NCBI RefSeq assembly: GCF_008329435.1
Contig: NZ_NPKN01000006.1
Location: 124,670-188,669 of the forward strand
DNA from: Rhodanobacter sp. T12-5
GTDB lineage: Bacteria > Pseudomonadota > Gammaproteobacteria > Xanthomonadales > Rhodanobacteraceae
Reading direction: 5' to 3'
DNA: 64,000 bases
The notes under the pieces are model-generated. The model was not told the DNA's origin and searched no databases. It was given only the letters and a program-made list of their open reading frames with translations. Positions within the stretch are counted from its first letter, which is position 1. Each line of letters opens with the position of its first letter. The position numbers and the translations under genes are program-made. Shown here one piece after another: positions 48,970 to 57,677 of the stretch.

Positions 48970-51525
48970 TCAAGCCGGTTCGGCGGCCCGCGGTTCGAGC
49001 AGGCGCTGGCGCTCGGCCAGCAACTTGTCGAAGCTGATCGGCTGCAGCGGGCGGCAAAACAGGTAGCCCTGCAGCTCGTCGCAATCGTGGGCGCGCAGGA
49101 ACTCCAGGTGCTGCTCGATTTCCACGCCCTCGGCGATCACTGCACGCTTCAACCGATGCGCCATCTCGATGGTGGCTCGAACGATGGCCTCATCGTCCGG
49201 ATCGACGCCGATGTTGCGCACGAAACTCTGGTCGATCTTGATCCGGTCGGCCGGCAGGCGGCGCAGGTAGTCCAGGGAGGCTGCGCCGGTGCCGAAATCA
49301 TCGATCGCGATATGGCAACCCAGCTTGTGCAGCGCGTGCAGGTTTTCCACCAGATTCGGCGCGGCCTTGATGCTGATGCTCTCGGTAACCTCCAGCTCCA
49401 GCAGGGTCGGGTCCAGGCCAGTGTCACGCAGGGCCCGGACAACCGTATCCAGCAGCTCCGGCTCCATCAGCTGCACGGCCGACAGGTTCACGCCCAGGCG
49501 CAGTCGCAAGCCGTACCGCTGCTCCCATTCCTGCGCTTGCCGGCACGCCGTGCGCATGACCCATTCGCCAATCGAGATGATCAGGCCGGTTTCCTCGGCC
49601 AGCGGAATGAACACCGCCGGGCTGATCATGCCCAGTTCGGGGTGTTCCCAGCGTACCAGCGCCTCCATCCCCGTGATGTCCTCGGTCTCGGTATCGACCT
49701 GCGGCTGGTAGACCACCCGCAACTCGCCGTTGCCCTCCGCATGGCGCAGTCGCGTTTTCAGCGCCATGCCATGTTCCTTCGCGTATTCCGGGCTTACTTC
49801 GTAGATCTGGAAATTGTTGCGACCCTGGTGCTTGGCCGCATACATCGCCTCGTCAGCGTGCTTGAGCAGGGTCTGCGCATCGCCCGCGTCGTCGGGAAAG
49901 AAACTCAGGCCCATCGAGGCGGTGATCTGCAATTCGGTGCCGTCGTCGAGATACAGCGGCGTCTCCATCATCTGTACGATCTTTTCGGCCACCCGCAGCA
50001 CGTCGTCGTTCTTCACGATATGCCGCAAGACAATGGTGAACTCGTCGCCGGCGTAGCGGGCGACGGTATCCGAAGCGCGAATGCTGCCGCACAGTCGCTG
50101 CGTGACGACCCGCAAAGCCTGGTCGCCAGCGGCGTGGCCGTAGGTGTCGTTGATGGCCTTGAAGCGGTCCAGATCGACGAACAACACGGCGAAACATTCG
50201 CCGTTGCGGGTCGCCTCGCGAATGATCGTGTCCAGCCGGTCATTGAACAGCAGCCGGTTTGGCAGCCCGGTCAATGCATCGACCAGCCCTTCGGCGCGGC
50301 CCTGCTCGCGCGTGCGGCTCAACTCGAGCATCTGGGCAAAGCGCGCCGCTGCGCAGCGCAGCACCGGCTCGATGATGCTCATTTCGCCAAAACCCTTGCG
50401 ACTGCCGGCCAGCATGGCGCCGAGCACGGCATGGCGTTCGTCGTACAGCGGCAATCCGGCAAAACCGGTCAATTCGAGTTGCTGCAGCAACGGATCCATC
50501 GGAGCCAGTCGCTTCGCGTCCGTCCGGTACAGGATGGGCTTGCCGCCCAGTACCAGTTGCAGGGAACCCTGCAATTGCGGCGCGGGCCAGGTCTGCTCAT
50601 CGCCATTCCACAGATGCAACAGTTGTGTCGGCCCTTCGCCGCCGTCCTGGCGCGCCGCCCAGACCACCAGGTAATCCAGCCCCAGTTCGTCGAACAACAG
50701 GCGCGCCGCCGCGGTTTGCGCGTCGACACCACTGGTCGAGGCGAAGATGCGCGACAGCAGCGACAGCGCAGCCTCCGCCCGCAGGTCTGCGCGATCGCTG
50801 CGGAACATCAGCGCCAGTGCTTCCTTTCCCGCATGCCGGATGCGACGCACGCTGGCCTGGCCGATGTCGGCACCCAGGGCCGATTTGCGTTGGCATGGAT
50901 ACCAGCTGCGATCCGCCTCGGCCAGCACCTGGGCGATCGCGACGCCCTCGAAACGCAGCACCTCGGACAACGCCAGGCCCTCCCATTGGCGCGTGTGCAT
51001 CCGGCTGTGCCTGGCCACGGTGGGACTGACTTCCAGCAAGCGTCCGGTCTGCGGATCGACGATCAGCCACTCGCTGTCGCCTTCCTCGAAGACATACCGG
51101 TAATCGCCCGGCTCACTACCGCCGTGGAGGGGGCCCGGAGCAGACAGGCTGGGCTGGCTGCCGAGCGAGCGCCGCCAGCGAGCGAGCAGCTCGGTACCGA
51201 TCTGCTCGGCAGACAACCAGTCGGCGATCCCCGCCGGCAGGTCGGCCGGGTTGAACGAGGCCTCTTCGGACAACACCGCGATCAGTGGCGCGCCGCTGCC
51301 GCCGGGCAGACGGCGTGTCTGCTCGATGCAACTTTTCGCCTGCTGTTCGTCGCCGGAAAAAACCACCACCACGAGTTGCAGCGAGGGACGCCCTTCCAGC
51401 AGGATCGCCGCATGCGACACGTCACGCGCACTGTAGATATGCGGGTAACCCGCCTCGTCGAGCGCATCGAACAGGTTGCGTCGCAGCTCACGCTGTGCAG
51501 CGATCAGCAGAATGCCGGAATTCAT
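48970..51525 (-). CDS. Receiver/PAS/GAF-GGDEF-EAL cyclic-di-GMP protein
   Basis: 851 residues from MNSGILLIAAQRELRRN. The N-terminal ~110 residues look like a receiver domain that lacks the usual acidic pocket (FSGDEQQAKS where DD would be). A PAS-like (~130-235) and GAF-like (~255-405) stretch follow. The GGDEF domain has AGDEF (492-496), a variant often active, and the EAL domain has intact EAL (621-623) with DDFGTGAASLDYL and IKIDQSFV. It can make or, more likely, break c-di-GMP; the balance cannot be read. It is 13 bp after a small hypothetical gene on the same strand, probably cotranscribed. Confidence 0.9.
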   Translation of the reverse strand: MNSGILLIAAQRELRRNLFDALDEAGYPHIYSARDVSHAAILLEGRPSLQLVVVVFSGDEQQAKSCIEQTRRLPGGSGAPLIAVLSEEASFNPADLPAGIADWLSAEQIGTELLARWRRSLGSQPSLSAPGPLHGGSEPGDYRYVFEEGDSEWLIVDPQTGRLLEVSPTVARHSRMHTRQWEGLALSEVLRFEGVAIAQVLAEADRSWYPCQRKSALGADIGQASVRRIRHAGKEALALMFRSDRADLRAEAALSLLSRIFASTSGVDAQTAAARLLFDELGLDYLVVWAARQDGGEGPTQLLHLWNGDEQTWPAPQLQGSLQLVLGGKPILYRTDAKRLAPMDPLLQQLELTGFAGLPLYDERHAVLGAMLAGSRKGFGEMSIIEPVLRCAAARFAQMLELSRTREQGRAEGLVDALTGLPNRLLFNDRLDTIIREATRNGECFAVLFVDLDRFKAINDTYGHAAGDQALRVVTQRLCGSIRASDTVARYAGDEFTIVLRHIVKNDDVLRVAEKIVQMMETPLYLDDGTELQITASMGLSFFPDDAGDAQTLLKHADEAMYAAKHQGRNNFQIYEVSPEYAKEHGMALKTRLRHAEGNGELRVVYQPQVDTETEDITGMEALVRWEHPELGMISPAVFIPLAEETGLIISIGEWVMRTACRQAQEWEQRYGLRLRLGVNLSAVQLMEPELLDTVVRALRDTGLDPTLLELEVTESISIKAAPNLVENLHALHKLGCHIAIDDFGTGAASLDYLRRLPADRIKIDQSFVRNIGVDPDDEAIVRATIEMAHRLKRAVIAEGVEIEQHLEFLRAHDCDELQGYLFCRPLQPISFDKLLAERQRLLEPRAAEPA

Positions 51526-51538
51526 CTGCGTGTCCGCC

Positions 51539-52060
51539 TCAAACCAGCCAGCGACCGTCGCGCAGGCGCAACCGCCGCGGCTGACTGTCTTCGCTGCCCA
51601 GGTGCACGGCCAGATCCCCCAGGTGCTCGACCAGCGCCGCGGGGGCATCGATCAGCACCACACGCCTGAGATGCTCCTTGGGTGCACGCGCCAGTTGACG
51701 CAGCAAGGTGGCATCCATCGCCGACAACGGCAGCTCCAGCCCGATCAGGAAATAGACGCCGAAATGCATGCTTTGCCGCATGTAGCGGAGCGCATTTCCC
51801 AGTCGCTGGCAATCCGGCACCCGCACATGCGCGTCGCGCAGGCTGCCCAGGCCGGTATCGGGCTGCCACAGGTAGACCGCCTGGCCGGTGTGCCGGGCCA
51901 GCGCGCGGAACTGATCGATCAGTGCGTGGACATTCTTGCAGTCCAGCAGGACCAATCCGCTGGGCGCAGCCAGCACGCGCTCGAAAATCTCGGTGCCCGC
52001 TTGCGGTGAAGCGGAGGCCATTGCGGACATCATTGCATCGCGTTCCTGCAGTGGCTGCAT
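51539..52060 (-). CDS. Hypothetical protein, partner of the GGDEF-EAL gene
   Basis: 173 residues from MQPLQERDAMMSAMASASPQ; a longer frame to 52201 lacks family-like sequence. It is a soluble alpha/beta protein with hydrophobic strands (GLVLLDCKN, VYLWQPD, GVYFLIGLELP, RRVVLIDAPAAL) spaced like a degenerate receiver- or Rossmann-like fold. No catalytic motif recognised. Its stop lies 13 bp before the c-di-GMP gene start. It may be a signalling adaptor. Confidence 0.6.
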   Translation of the reverse strand: MQPLQERDAMMSAMASASPQAGTEIFERVLAAPSGLVLLDCKNVHALIDQFRALARHTGQAVYLWQPDTGLGSLRDAHVRVPDCQRLGNALRYMRQSMHFGVYFLIGLELPLSAMDATLLRQLARAPKEHLRRVVLIDAPAALVEHLGDLAVHLGSEDSQPRRLRLRDGRWLV

Positions 52061-52330
52061 GGTGATCCCGGCAAGGCAGTTTCGACACGGGACCCGCCGG
52101 GTGAATGGTCCAGCCGGCACGAATTCCGGTCCAATGAAGCACGACAAAACCGAAAGTCGCCGCCGAGTCGACACGAAAACCACGCAGCGCCCCTTGCCCA
52201 CGCCGGACAGTCCGGTGGGGTAGCCGATTTCACACCTGCTTCATCCGCCGGTCAAGGACGCCGGTCACAGCTCGCAATCGAGCCAGCGGGACGGTATGGT
52301 TCATGCCTCATCCATCACGCTTGTAACCCC

Positions 52331-54412
52331 ATGTTCGAAGGATTGCGCTTCAACCACTGGCAGACCAGCGAAGGCGACGATGGCGTTGTCACGCTGACCC
52401 TCGATCGCGCCGACAGTCGCGTCAATGCGATCTCCCGCGCCATGCTGGACGAACTGGAGCAGATCGTCGAGCGGCTGGCGATCGACAAGCCCGCCGGCGT
52501 CATCATTCACTCGGCCAAACCAGCCGGGTTTGCGGTGGGGGCCGACATCAAGGAGTTCGTCGAGTACGCCCGGCACGACACTGTGCTGGAGAACATCGAA
52601 CACGGCCAGCGCGTCTACGAATCACTGGCGCGCCTGCCCTGCCCGACCGTGGCTGCCGTGCACGGCGCCTGCATGGGCGGCGGCACCGAGTTGATCCTGG
52701 CTTGCCACCAGCGCATTGCGGCAGACGACGAAAAAACCCGCATCGCGCTGCCCGAGGTAATGCTCGGCATCCATCCCGGCTGGGGCGGCACCGCGCGCCT
52801 GCCAAGGCTGATCGGCGCCACCGACGCGCTGCCGCTGATGCTTACCGGCAAGTCGCTGTCGGCCAGACGCGCGCTGGAACTGGGCGTGGTCGATCGCATC
52901 GCCCTCCCCGCGGAACTGCTGGCCGAGGCGCGCCTGTTGCTGCGTCATGCGCCGCCGCGTCCCTTCGCACGACGCGCCAGGGCCTGGGCCAGCAATACCT
53001 GGCTGGCCCGGCAGATCCTCGCGCCGATGATGCTCAAGCAAACCGCTGCGAAGGTGCGCAAGGAGCATTACCCCGCCCCGTTCGCCATGATCGATGTATG
53101 GAAGCGCGGCGGCTCCGGTATCCAGCAACGACTGAAGATCGAAGCCCGTTCGGTGGCGAAGCTGGCAAAGACGCCTACAGCCCAGAACCTGATCCGCATC
53201 TTCTTTCTGCAGGAACGGCTGAAGAGCCAGGGCAGCGGCGTCGAGGCGGGTATCCGGCATGTGCATGTGGTGGGTGCGGGCGTGATGGGTGGCGACATCG
53301 CCGCGTGGGCCGCGCTCAAGGGTTTCGACGTGACCCTGCAGGACCGCGAGATGAAATACATCCAGCCGGCGCTGGATCGTGCCCGCCAGCTGTACGAGAA
53401 GAAGCTGAAGTCCCCCGAAAAGGTCGAGGCTGCCATCCGCCGGCTCCGCGCCGATGTCGATGGCAACGGCGTGGCTTCCGCCGATCTGGCGATCGAAGCG
53501 ATCTACGAGAATGCCGACGCCAAGCGCGCGCTGTACGGCCAGATCGAGCCCCAGTTCCAGGCTGACGAGATTCTCGCCAGCAACACCTCCAGCATTCCGC
53601 TGGATGAGCTGCGCCAGGGCCTCCAAGCGCCCCGGCGCTTCCTCGGGCTGCATTTCTTCAACCCGGTGGCGCAAATGCCGCTGGTCGAGGTGGTCCGCCA
53701 CGACCAGCTCGATCCGGCCATCGAGAAGCGCGCCCTGGCGTTCTGCAAGGCGATCGGCAAGCTGCCGGTCGCCGTCAAGGGAACGCCGGGATTCCTGGTC
53801 AATCGCATTCTGATGCCGTATCTGCTGGAAGCCTTGCGCCTGTACAGCGAGGGTGTCCCAGGCGCGGTGCTGGATCGCGAGGCAAAAAAATTCGGCATGC
53901 CTATGGGTCCGATCGAACTGGCCGACACGGTGGGTCTGGATGTCTGCGCCTCGGTCGGCAAGGAACTCGCTCCGTTTCTCGGACTGGAGCTTCCGCCCGG
54001 GCTGGATGAAAAGCTCGATGCCGGCAAGCGCGGCAAGAAGGACGGCCAAGGCCTGTATGTCTGGCAAGACGGCAAGCCGGAAAAACCCGAGGTCGACAAG
54101 GAGTACGTGATGCCGCCGGATCTGCAGGACCGCATGATCCTGCCGATGGTGAACGAAGCCGTCGCCTGCCTTGCCGACGGCGTGGTCGACGATGCCGACC
54201 TGCTCGACGCCGGGGTAATCTTCGGTACCGGTTTTGCGCCGTTCCGTGGTGGCCCGATCCAGTACGCGCGCAGTGTTGGCGTCGACCAGCTCAGGTCACG
54301 CCTTGAGCAACTGGCGCGCAGCTACGGCGAGCGCTTCAAACCGAAGCATGGCTGGGATCATCAGGCGCTGACCGATACCGGTGGCAAGCAAGAAGCAACG
54401 CACGACGCGTGA
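52331..54412 (+). CDS. FadB/FadJ-type enoyl-CoA hydratase/3-hydroxyacyl-CoA dehydrogenase
   Basis: 693 residues. N-terminal crotonase domain (~10-200) with GADIKEF, the oxyanion segment HGACMGGGTEL and PEVMLGIHPGWGGTARLP (two catalytic Glu region). C-terminal dehydrogenase domain starting at VVGAGVMGGDIA (~312; NAD+ glycine motif) with GLHFFNPVAQMPLVEVV and GTPGFLVNRIL. It hydrates enoyl-CoA and oxidises 3-hydroxyacyl-CoA in beta-oxidation. No thiolase gene follows, so the partner FadA/FadI is elsewhere. Shorter than E. coli FadB (729), close to FadJ. Confidence 0.93.
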   Translation: MFEGLRFNHWQTSEGDDGVVTLTLDRADSRVNAISRAMLDELEQIVERLAIDKPAGVIIHSAKPAGFAVGADIKEFVEYARHDTVLENIEHGQRVYESLARLPCPTVAAVHGACMGGGTELILACHQRIAADDEKTRIALPEVMLGIHPGWGGTARLPRLIGATDALPLMLTGKSLSARRALELGVVDRIALPAELLAEARLLLRHAPPRPFARRARAWASNTWLARQILAPMMLKQTAAKVRKEHYPAPFAMIDVWKRGGSGIQQRLKIEARSVAKLAKTPTAQNLIRIFFLQERLKSQGSGVEAGIRHVHVVGAGVMGGDIAAWAALKGFDVTLQDREMKYIQPALDRARQLYEKKLKSPEKVEAAIRRLRADVDGNGVASADLAIEAIYENADAKRALYGQIEPQFQADEILASNTSSIPLDELRQGLQAPRRFLGLHFFNPVAQMPLVEVVRHDQLDPAIEKRALAFCKAIGKLPVAVKGTPGFLVNRILMPYLLEALRLYSEGVPGAVLDREAKKFGMPMGPIELADTVGLDVCASVGKELAPFLGLELPPGLDEKLDAGKRGKKDGQGLYVWQDGKPEKPEVDKEYVMPPDLQDRMILPMVNEAVACLADGVVDDADLLDAGVIFGTGFAPFRGGPIQYARSVGVDQLRSRLEQLARSYGERFKPKHGWDHQALTDTGGKQEATHDA

Positions 54413-54433
54413 TGCGTTTCCCGTTCCCCGCGA

Positions 54434-55000
54434 TCACCACATCAGGTCATCCGGCACGCCGTCGTCACCGATGCCATTGGCCCCTGGATCGACCAACAGG
54501 GCCAGATGATGTGGATCGAGCGCACGAACCTGTTCGGCGATGTCACGGTTGACCAGCAGGTAGCGGCCGGCCTGCTGCACCACGCCAAGCTCGCCGGCGT
54601 TGAGTGCCGCCAGTTGCGCCGCGTCGACATGCACGCGGCGGATCTTGCCACCGTATTCGAAGTTGCGTGGCTGATCGGCCTCGGCCTTGTTCAAGGTCCG
54701 GCCTTCGAGCAATTGCTGGATCTTCAACTTGCGCTCGCGGCGAAGCCTGGCCTGCTCGGCTGCTTCCTGCTCTATGCGTTTGCGTTCGCGCGCTTCGGTC
54801 TGTGCCCGTATCGCATAGGCTTTGGCCAGATCGATGTCCTGCTGGCTCTGTCCTGTCGGCCGCGCAGGCGGCTTGCCGCTCTTGCGCGCCGTTTTGCCGG
54901 AAGGCTGGGAGACCGGGCGCTTTTGTTCGCGCGACCGGTCTTGCTGGACCTGTTTGACGATGCCGCTCTTGAGCAGCTGATCGCGCAGGGAATCGGCCAT
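54434..55000 (-). CDS. DUF2058 protein
   Basis: 188 residues. The start MADSLRDQLLKSGIVKQVQQ is the conserved DUF2058 beginning (E. coli YaiL). A basic Lys/Arg/Gln-rich middle (~20-100, coiled-coil-like) leads to a small globular C-terminal domain (GGKIRRVHVDAAQLAAL, then GVVQQAGRYLLV). It may bind nucleic acid because of its charge; the function is unknown. Convergent to the beta-oxidation gene with a 21-bp gap. Confidence 0.9.
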   Translation of the reverse strand: MADSLRDQLLKSGIVKQVQQDRSREQKRPVSQPSGKTARKSGKPPARPTGQSQQDIDLAKAYAIRAQTEARERKRIEQEAAEQARLRRERKLKIQQLLEGRTLNKAEADQPRNFEYGGKIRRVHVDAAQLAALNAGELGVVQQAGRYLLVNRDIAEQVRALDPHHLALLVDPGANGIGDDGVPDDLMW

Positions 55001-55047
55001 GCTGGGGTTCCGTGATCGGTAGGGCGGGATCGGTTCAGTCGGATGGA

Positions 55048-55272
55048 TCAGTAATGCGGCGGCGGCGGCTCGTCATGCGGGTCGTCTGCCTGTGCGACGC
55101 GCATCGACGCCATCTCGCCGCGCAAATCGCGCAACGCACGCTCCAGCGCCGCGATCCGCGGCGACTGTTCGGCATCCGCCACAATCAGCGCCTGCACCGC
55201 CTCATCGATGAAAGTCAGCCGGACCTCCATTTCGTCCAGCCGCTGTCCCAATACTTCATTGGAGATGTTCAA
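55048..55272 (-). CDS. slyX: SlyX-like protein
   Basis: 74 residues from a TTG start at 55272 that overlaps the ugd stop as TTGA; there is no ATG or GTG before the conserved region. A short coiled coil ([20 protein letters not shown], in part [15 protein letters not shown]; then [13 protein letters not shown]) is followed by the PPPHY C-terminus, which matches E. coli SlyX. Function unknown; the overlap suggests coupling to ugd. Confidence 0.85.
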   Translation of the reverse strand: MNISNEVLGQRLDEMEVRLTFIDEAVQALIVADAEQSPRIAALERALRDLRGEMASMRVAQADDPHDEPPPPHY

Positions 55273-56615
55273 TTCGATATCCGCAAGCTGCGACCGCGGC
55301 CGATGCCGTAATAAGCCAGGCCGGCCTCTTCCACCACGGCCGGGTCGTACAGATTGCGTCCGTCGAATATCGCCGGCTCGGCCAGCGTCGCGCGGATATG
55401 CGCAAAATCGGGGCTGCGGAACGCCTTCCATTCGGTGACCACGGCCAATACGTCGGCGCCGTGCAGCGCCTCATGCGGCTTGTCGCACAGCACGAGGTCT
55501 TCGCGCTCGCCGTAGAGGCGATGCGTCTCCTCACGCGCTTCCGGATCGAACGCGCGCACTTGCGCACCTGCATTCCACAACGCTTCCATCAGCTGCCGGC
55601 TGGGCGCTTCGCGCATGTCGTCGGTATTGGGCTTGAACGCCAGTCCCCACAGCGCGATGGTCCGGCCCTTCAGCTGGCCGTCGAAATGGCGCGAAATCAG
55701 TTCGAACAGCTTGCCCTTCTGCTGCCGATTGACCGCCTCTACCGCGCCGAGCAGGCGCGCCTCGTAGCCGTGGCTGTGTGCCGCGCGCTCCAGCGCCTGC
55801 ACGTCTTTCGGAAAACACGAACCACCGTAGCCGGCTCCCGGATAGATGAAGTGATAGCCGATGCGAGGATCCGACCCGATACCCTGCCGCACAAGCTCAA
55901 CGTCCGCCCCCACCCGCTCGGCGATGTTCGCGATCTCGTTCATGAAACTGATCTTGGTCGCCAACATCGCGTTCGCCGCATATTTGGTCAGCTCGGCCGA
56001 ACGTTCGTCCATTACCACCATGCGATCGTGATTGCGGTTGAACGGCGCGTACAGCTTGCGCAATGCCGCCACCGCGCGCGCGCTCGAAGCGCCCACGATG
56101 ATCCGATCCGGTCGCAGGCAGTCCTCCACCGCGGCGCCCTCTTTCAGGAACTCCGGGTTGGACACCACATCGAATTCGATCGCCACGTCGCGCGCAAGCA
56201 ATTCGGCTGCAACCGCTTCGCGCACGCGATCGGCGGTGCCGACCGGCACGGTCGACTTGTTCACCACCACCGTATAACCCCCCAGATGCTGGCCGATGCT
56301 GGCAGCCACCGCCAGCACATACTTCATGTCGGCGCTGCCATCCTCGTCCGGCGGCGTACCCACCGCAATGAAAAGCAGCTCGCCGTGCGCGATCGCCGGG
56401 GCTACCTCGGTGGTGAAATCCAGCCGCCCGCTGGCGTGATTGCGCAGCACGATTGATTCCAGGCCCGGCTCGTAGATGGGGATTTCACCACGCTTCAATC
56501 GCTCGACCTTGGCTGCGTCGATATCGACGCAGATCACGTGGTTGCCCATCTCGGCCAAACAGGCACCGGTAACCAGTCCCACGTAACCGGTACCAAAAAT
56601 AGTGACCTTCATCAT
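55269..56615 (-). CDS. ugd: UDP-glucose 6-dehydrogenase
   Basis: 448 residues. The Rossmann motif [11 protein letters not shown] (7-17) and catalytic Cys267 in [11 protein letters not shown] are intact, with NPEFLKEG (153-160) and the C-terminal UDP domain ([17 protein letters not shown], in part [12 protein letters not shown]). It oxidises UDP-glucose to UDP-glucuronate with 2 NAD+, feeding capsule, exopolysaccharide or lipid A modification. Two ATGs in tandem (56615, 56612) are possible starts. No glycosyltransferase gene is near. Confidence 0.97.
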   Translation of the reverse strand: MMKVTIFGTGYVGLVTGACLAEMGNHVICVDIDAAKVERLKRGEIPIYEPGLESIVLRNHASGRLDFTTEVAPAIAHGELLFIAVGTPPDEDGSADMKYVLAVAASIGQHLGGYTVVVNKSTVPVGTADRVREAVAAELLARDVAIEFDVVSNPEFLKEGAAVEDCLRPDRIIVGASSARAVAALRKLYAPFNRNHDRMVVMDERSAELTKYAANAMLATKISFMNEIANIAERVGADVELVRQGIGSDPRIGYHFIYPGAGYGGSCFPKDVQALERAAHSHGYEARLLGAVEAVNRQQKGKLFELISRHFDGQLKGRTIALWGLAFKPNTDDMREAPSRQLMEALWNAGAQVRAFDPEAREETHRLYGEREDLVLCDKPHEALHGADVLAVVTEWKAFRSPDFAHIRATLAEPAIFDGRNLYDPAVVEEAGLAYYGIGRGRSLRISN

Positions 56616-56697
56616 CGTTGTCGCGACTCCCTCGTAACGAACTGACTATTGTAACCGCGTGGTTGTGGAAAGGCCGTTGACAGTCTGCGGAAAGCAG

Positions 56698-56723
56698 AAG
56701 GGCGTGAATTGCTTCACGCCCTT
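56698..56723 (-). terminator. Hairpin between FKBP and ugd genes
   Basis: An 11-bp perfect stem AAGGGCGTGAA/TTCACGCCCTT (56698-56708/56713-56723) with a 4-nt loop. It follows the FKBP stop by ~37 bp on the minus strand, with no good U-tract on that strand and a weak one (CCTGTTTT) on the plus strand. Confidence 0.65.
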
Positions 56724-56759
56724 CCTGTTTTGCGATCTTTCAAATCGCGATTGACGGTA

Positions 56760-57515
56760 TTACTTGGCGGGCGTGGCCGCACCAGCAGCGGTCGGGCCGG
56801 TCTTGACCAAGGTCACGTCGAAAATCAGCGTGGCATTCGGCGGCATCGGCGGCTGCGGCTCGGAACCGTAGGCCAGCGAGGACGGAATGAACAGCTTGTA
56901 ATGGCCGCCTACCTGCATCAGCTCCAGGCCCTCACGGAAACCCGGGATCACGCCAGCCAGCGGGATCGAGGCCGGACCCGGCGGGTTGTGCTTGGACGAG
57001 GCGTCGAACACCTGGCCGTTGACGAACGTGCCGGTGTAGTTGATCTCCACGGTATCGTTCGGACCCGGACGCGCGCCCGTACCCTGGCTGATCACCTTGT
57101 ACTGCAGGCCCGAAGCCGTGGTCTTGACGCCGGGCGCGCTCTTGTTCTTGGCGAGGAAAGCATCGCCTTCGGCCTTGTTCTTGGCTGCAAGCTTGGTCAT
57201 CTCGACCTTGTACTTGGCCTGGATCTTGGCCATGAAGGCGTCATGCACCTCCTTGGCTTCGGCATCGGTCATGGTCGGCTTCTGGCCGGACAGCGCCGCC
57301 TGCACCGCACGGCCCACCGCAGCGGCATCCAGTTCGTCGCGCATGATCGGCGGAACCTGAGAAGCGATCTCCCAGCCCACCACATAACTCGCCTTGGCCT
57401 TGTCGACCGTGCCGGCGGCGCCGGTCTTGGCAGCCTGAGCGTACACGCTCGCAGTCATGCCCAGCGCAACGGTCATCGCGACCGCCGTTAGCGTGGGACG
57501 CAGAAAATGCTTCAT
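56760..57515 (-). CDS. FKBP-type peptidyl-prolyl isomerase, periplasmic (FkpA/Mip-like)
   Basis: 251 residues from MKHFLRPTLTAVAMTVALG, with GAGGGAG about 6 bases upstream. Signal peptide 1-27 (ends SVYAQA). An N-terminal helical dimerisation domain (~40-130, with DAFMAKIQAKYKVEMTKLAA) is followed by the FKBP domain (~140-240: VEINYTGTFVNGQVFDAS, GVIPGFREGLELM, FIPSSLAYG). The active-site aromatic and acidic residues are present. It isomerises proline bonds and chaperones outer-membrane proteins. Alone in its operon. A sigma-70-like promoter lies upstream. Confidence 0.94.
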   Translation of the reverse strand: MKHFLRPTLTAVAMTVALGMTASVYAQAAKTGAAGTVDKAKASYVVGWEIASQVPPIMRDELDAAAVGRAVQAALSGQKPTMTDAEAKEVHDAFMAKIQAKYKVEMTKLAAKNKAEGDAFLAKNKSAPGVKTTASGLQYKVISQGTGARPGPNDTVEINYTGTFVNGQVFDASSKHNPPGPASIPLAGVIPGFREGLELMQVGGHYKLFIPSSLAYGSEPQPPMPPNATLIFDVTLVKTGPTAAGAATPAK

Positions 57516-57582
57516 TCGTAACTCCCTCGTGTTTAGATATGCCGGCGTTGCCGGCCGGGCCCCCCGATGGGGCAGGCCACGC

Positions 57583-57611
57583 ATTGTGCGGCGCTTGTCC
57601 GGTCTTGGCAA
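57583..57611 (-). promoter_or_regulatory. Sigma-70-like promoter of the FKBP gene
   Basis: On the minus strand TTGCCA (plus 57606-57611) and CACAAT (plus 57583-57588) are 17 bp apart, 68 bp upstream of the start codon. Five of six and four of six bases match consensus. Confidence 0.5.
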
Positions 57612-57677
57612 CGACTCAAGGGTCCGACCGTCAGACCGCATAAAGGTTCATTTGCATCGTCAAATGGTTCACGCGGA

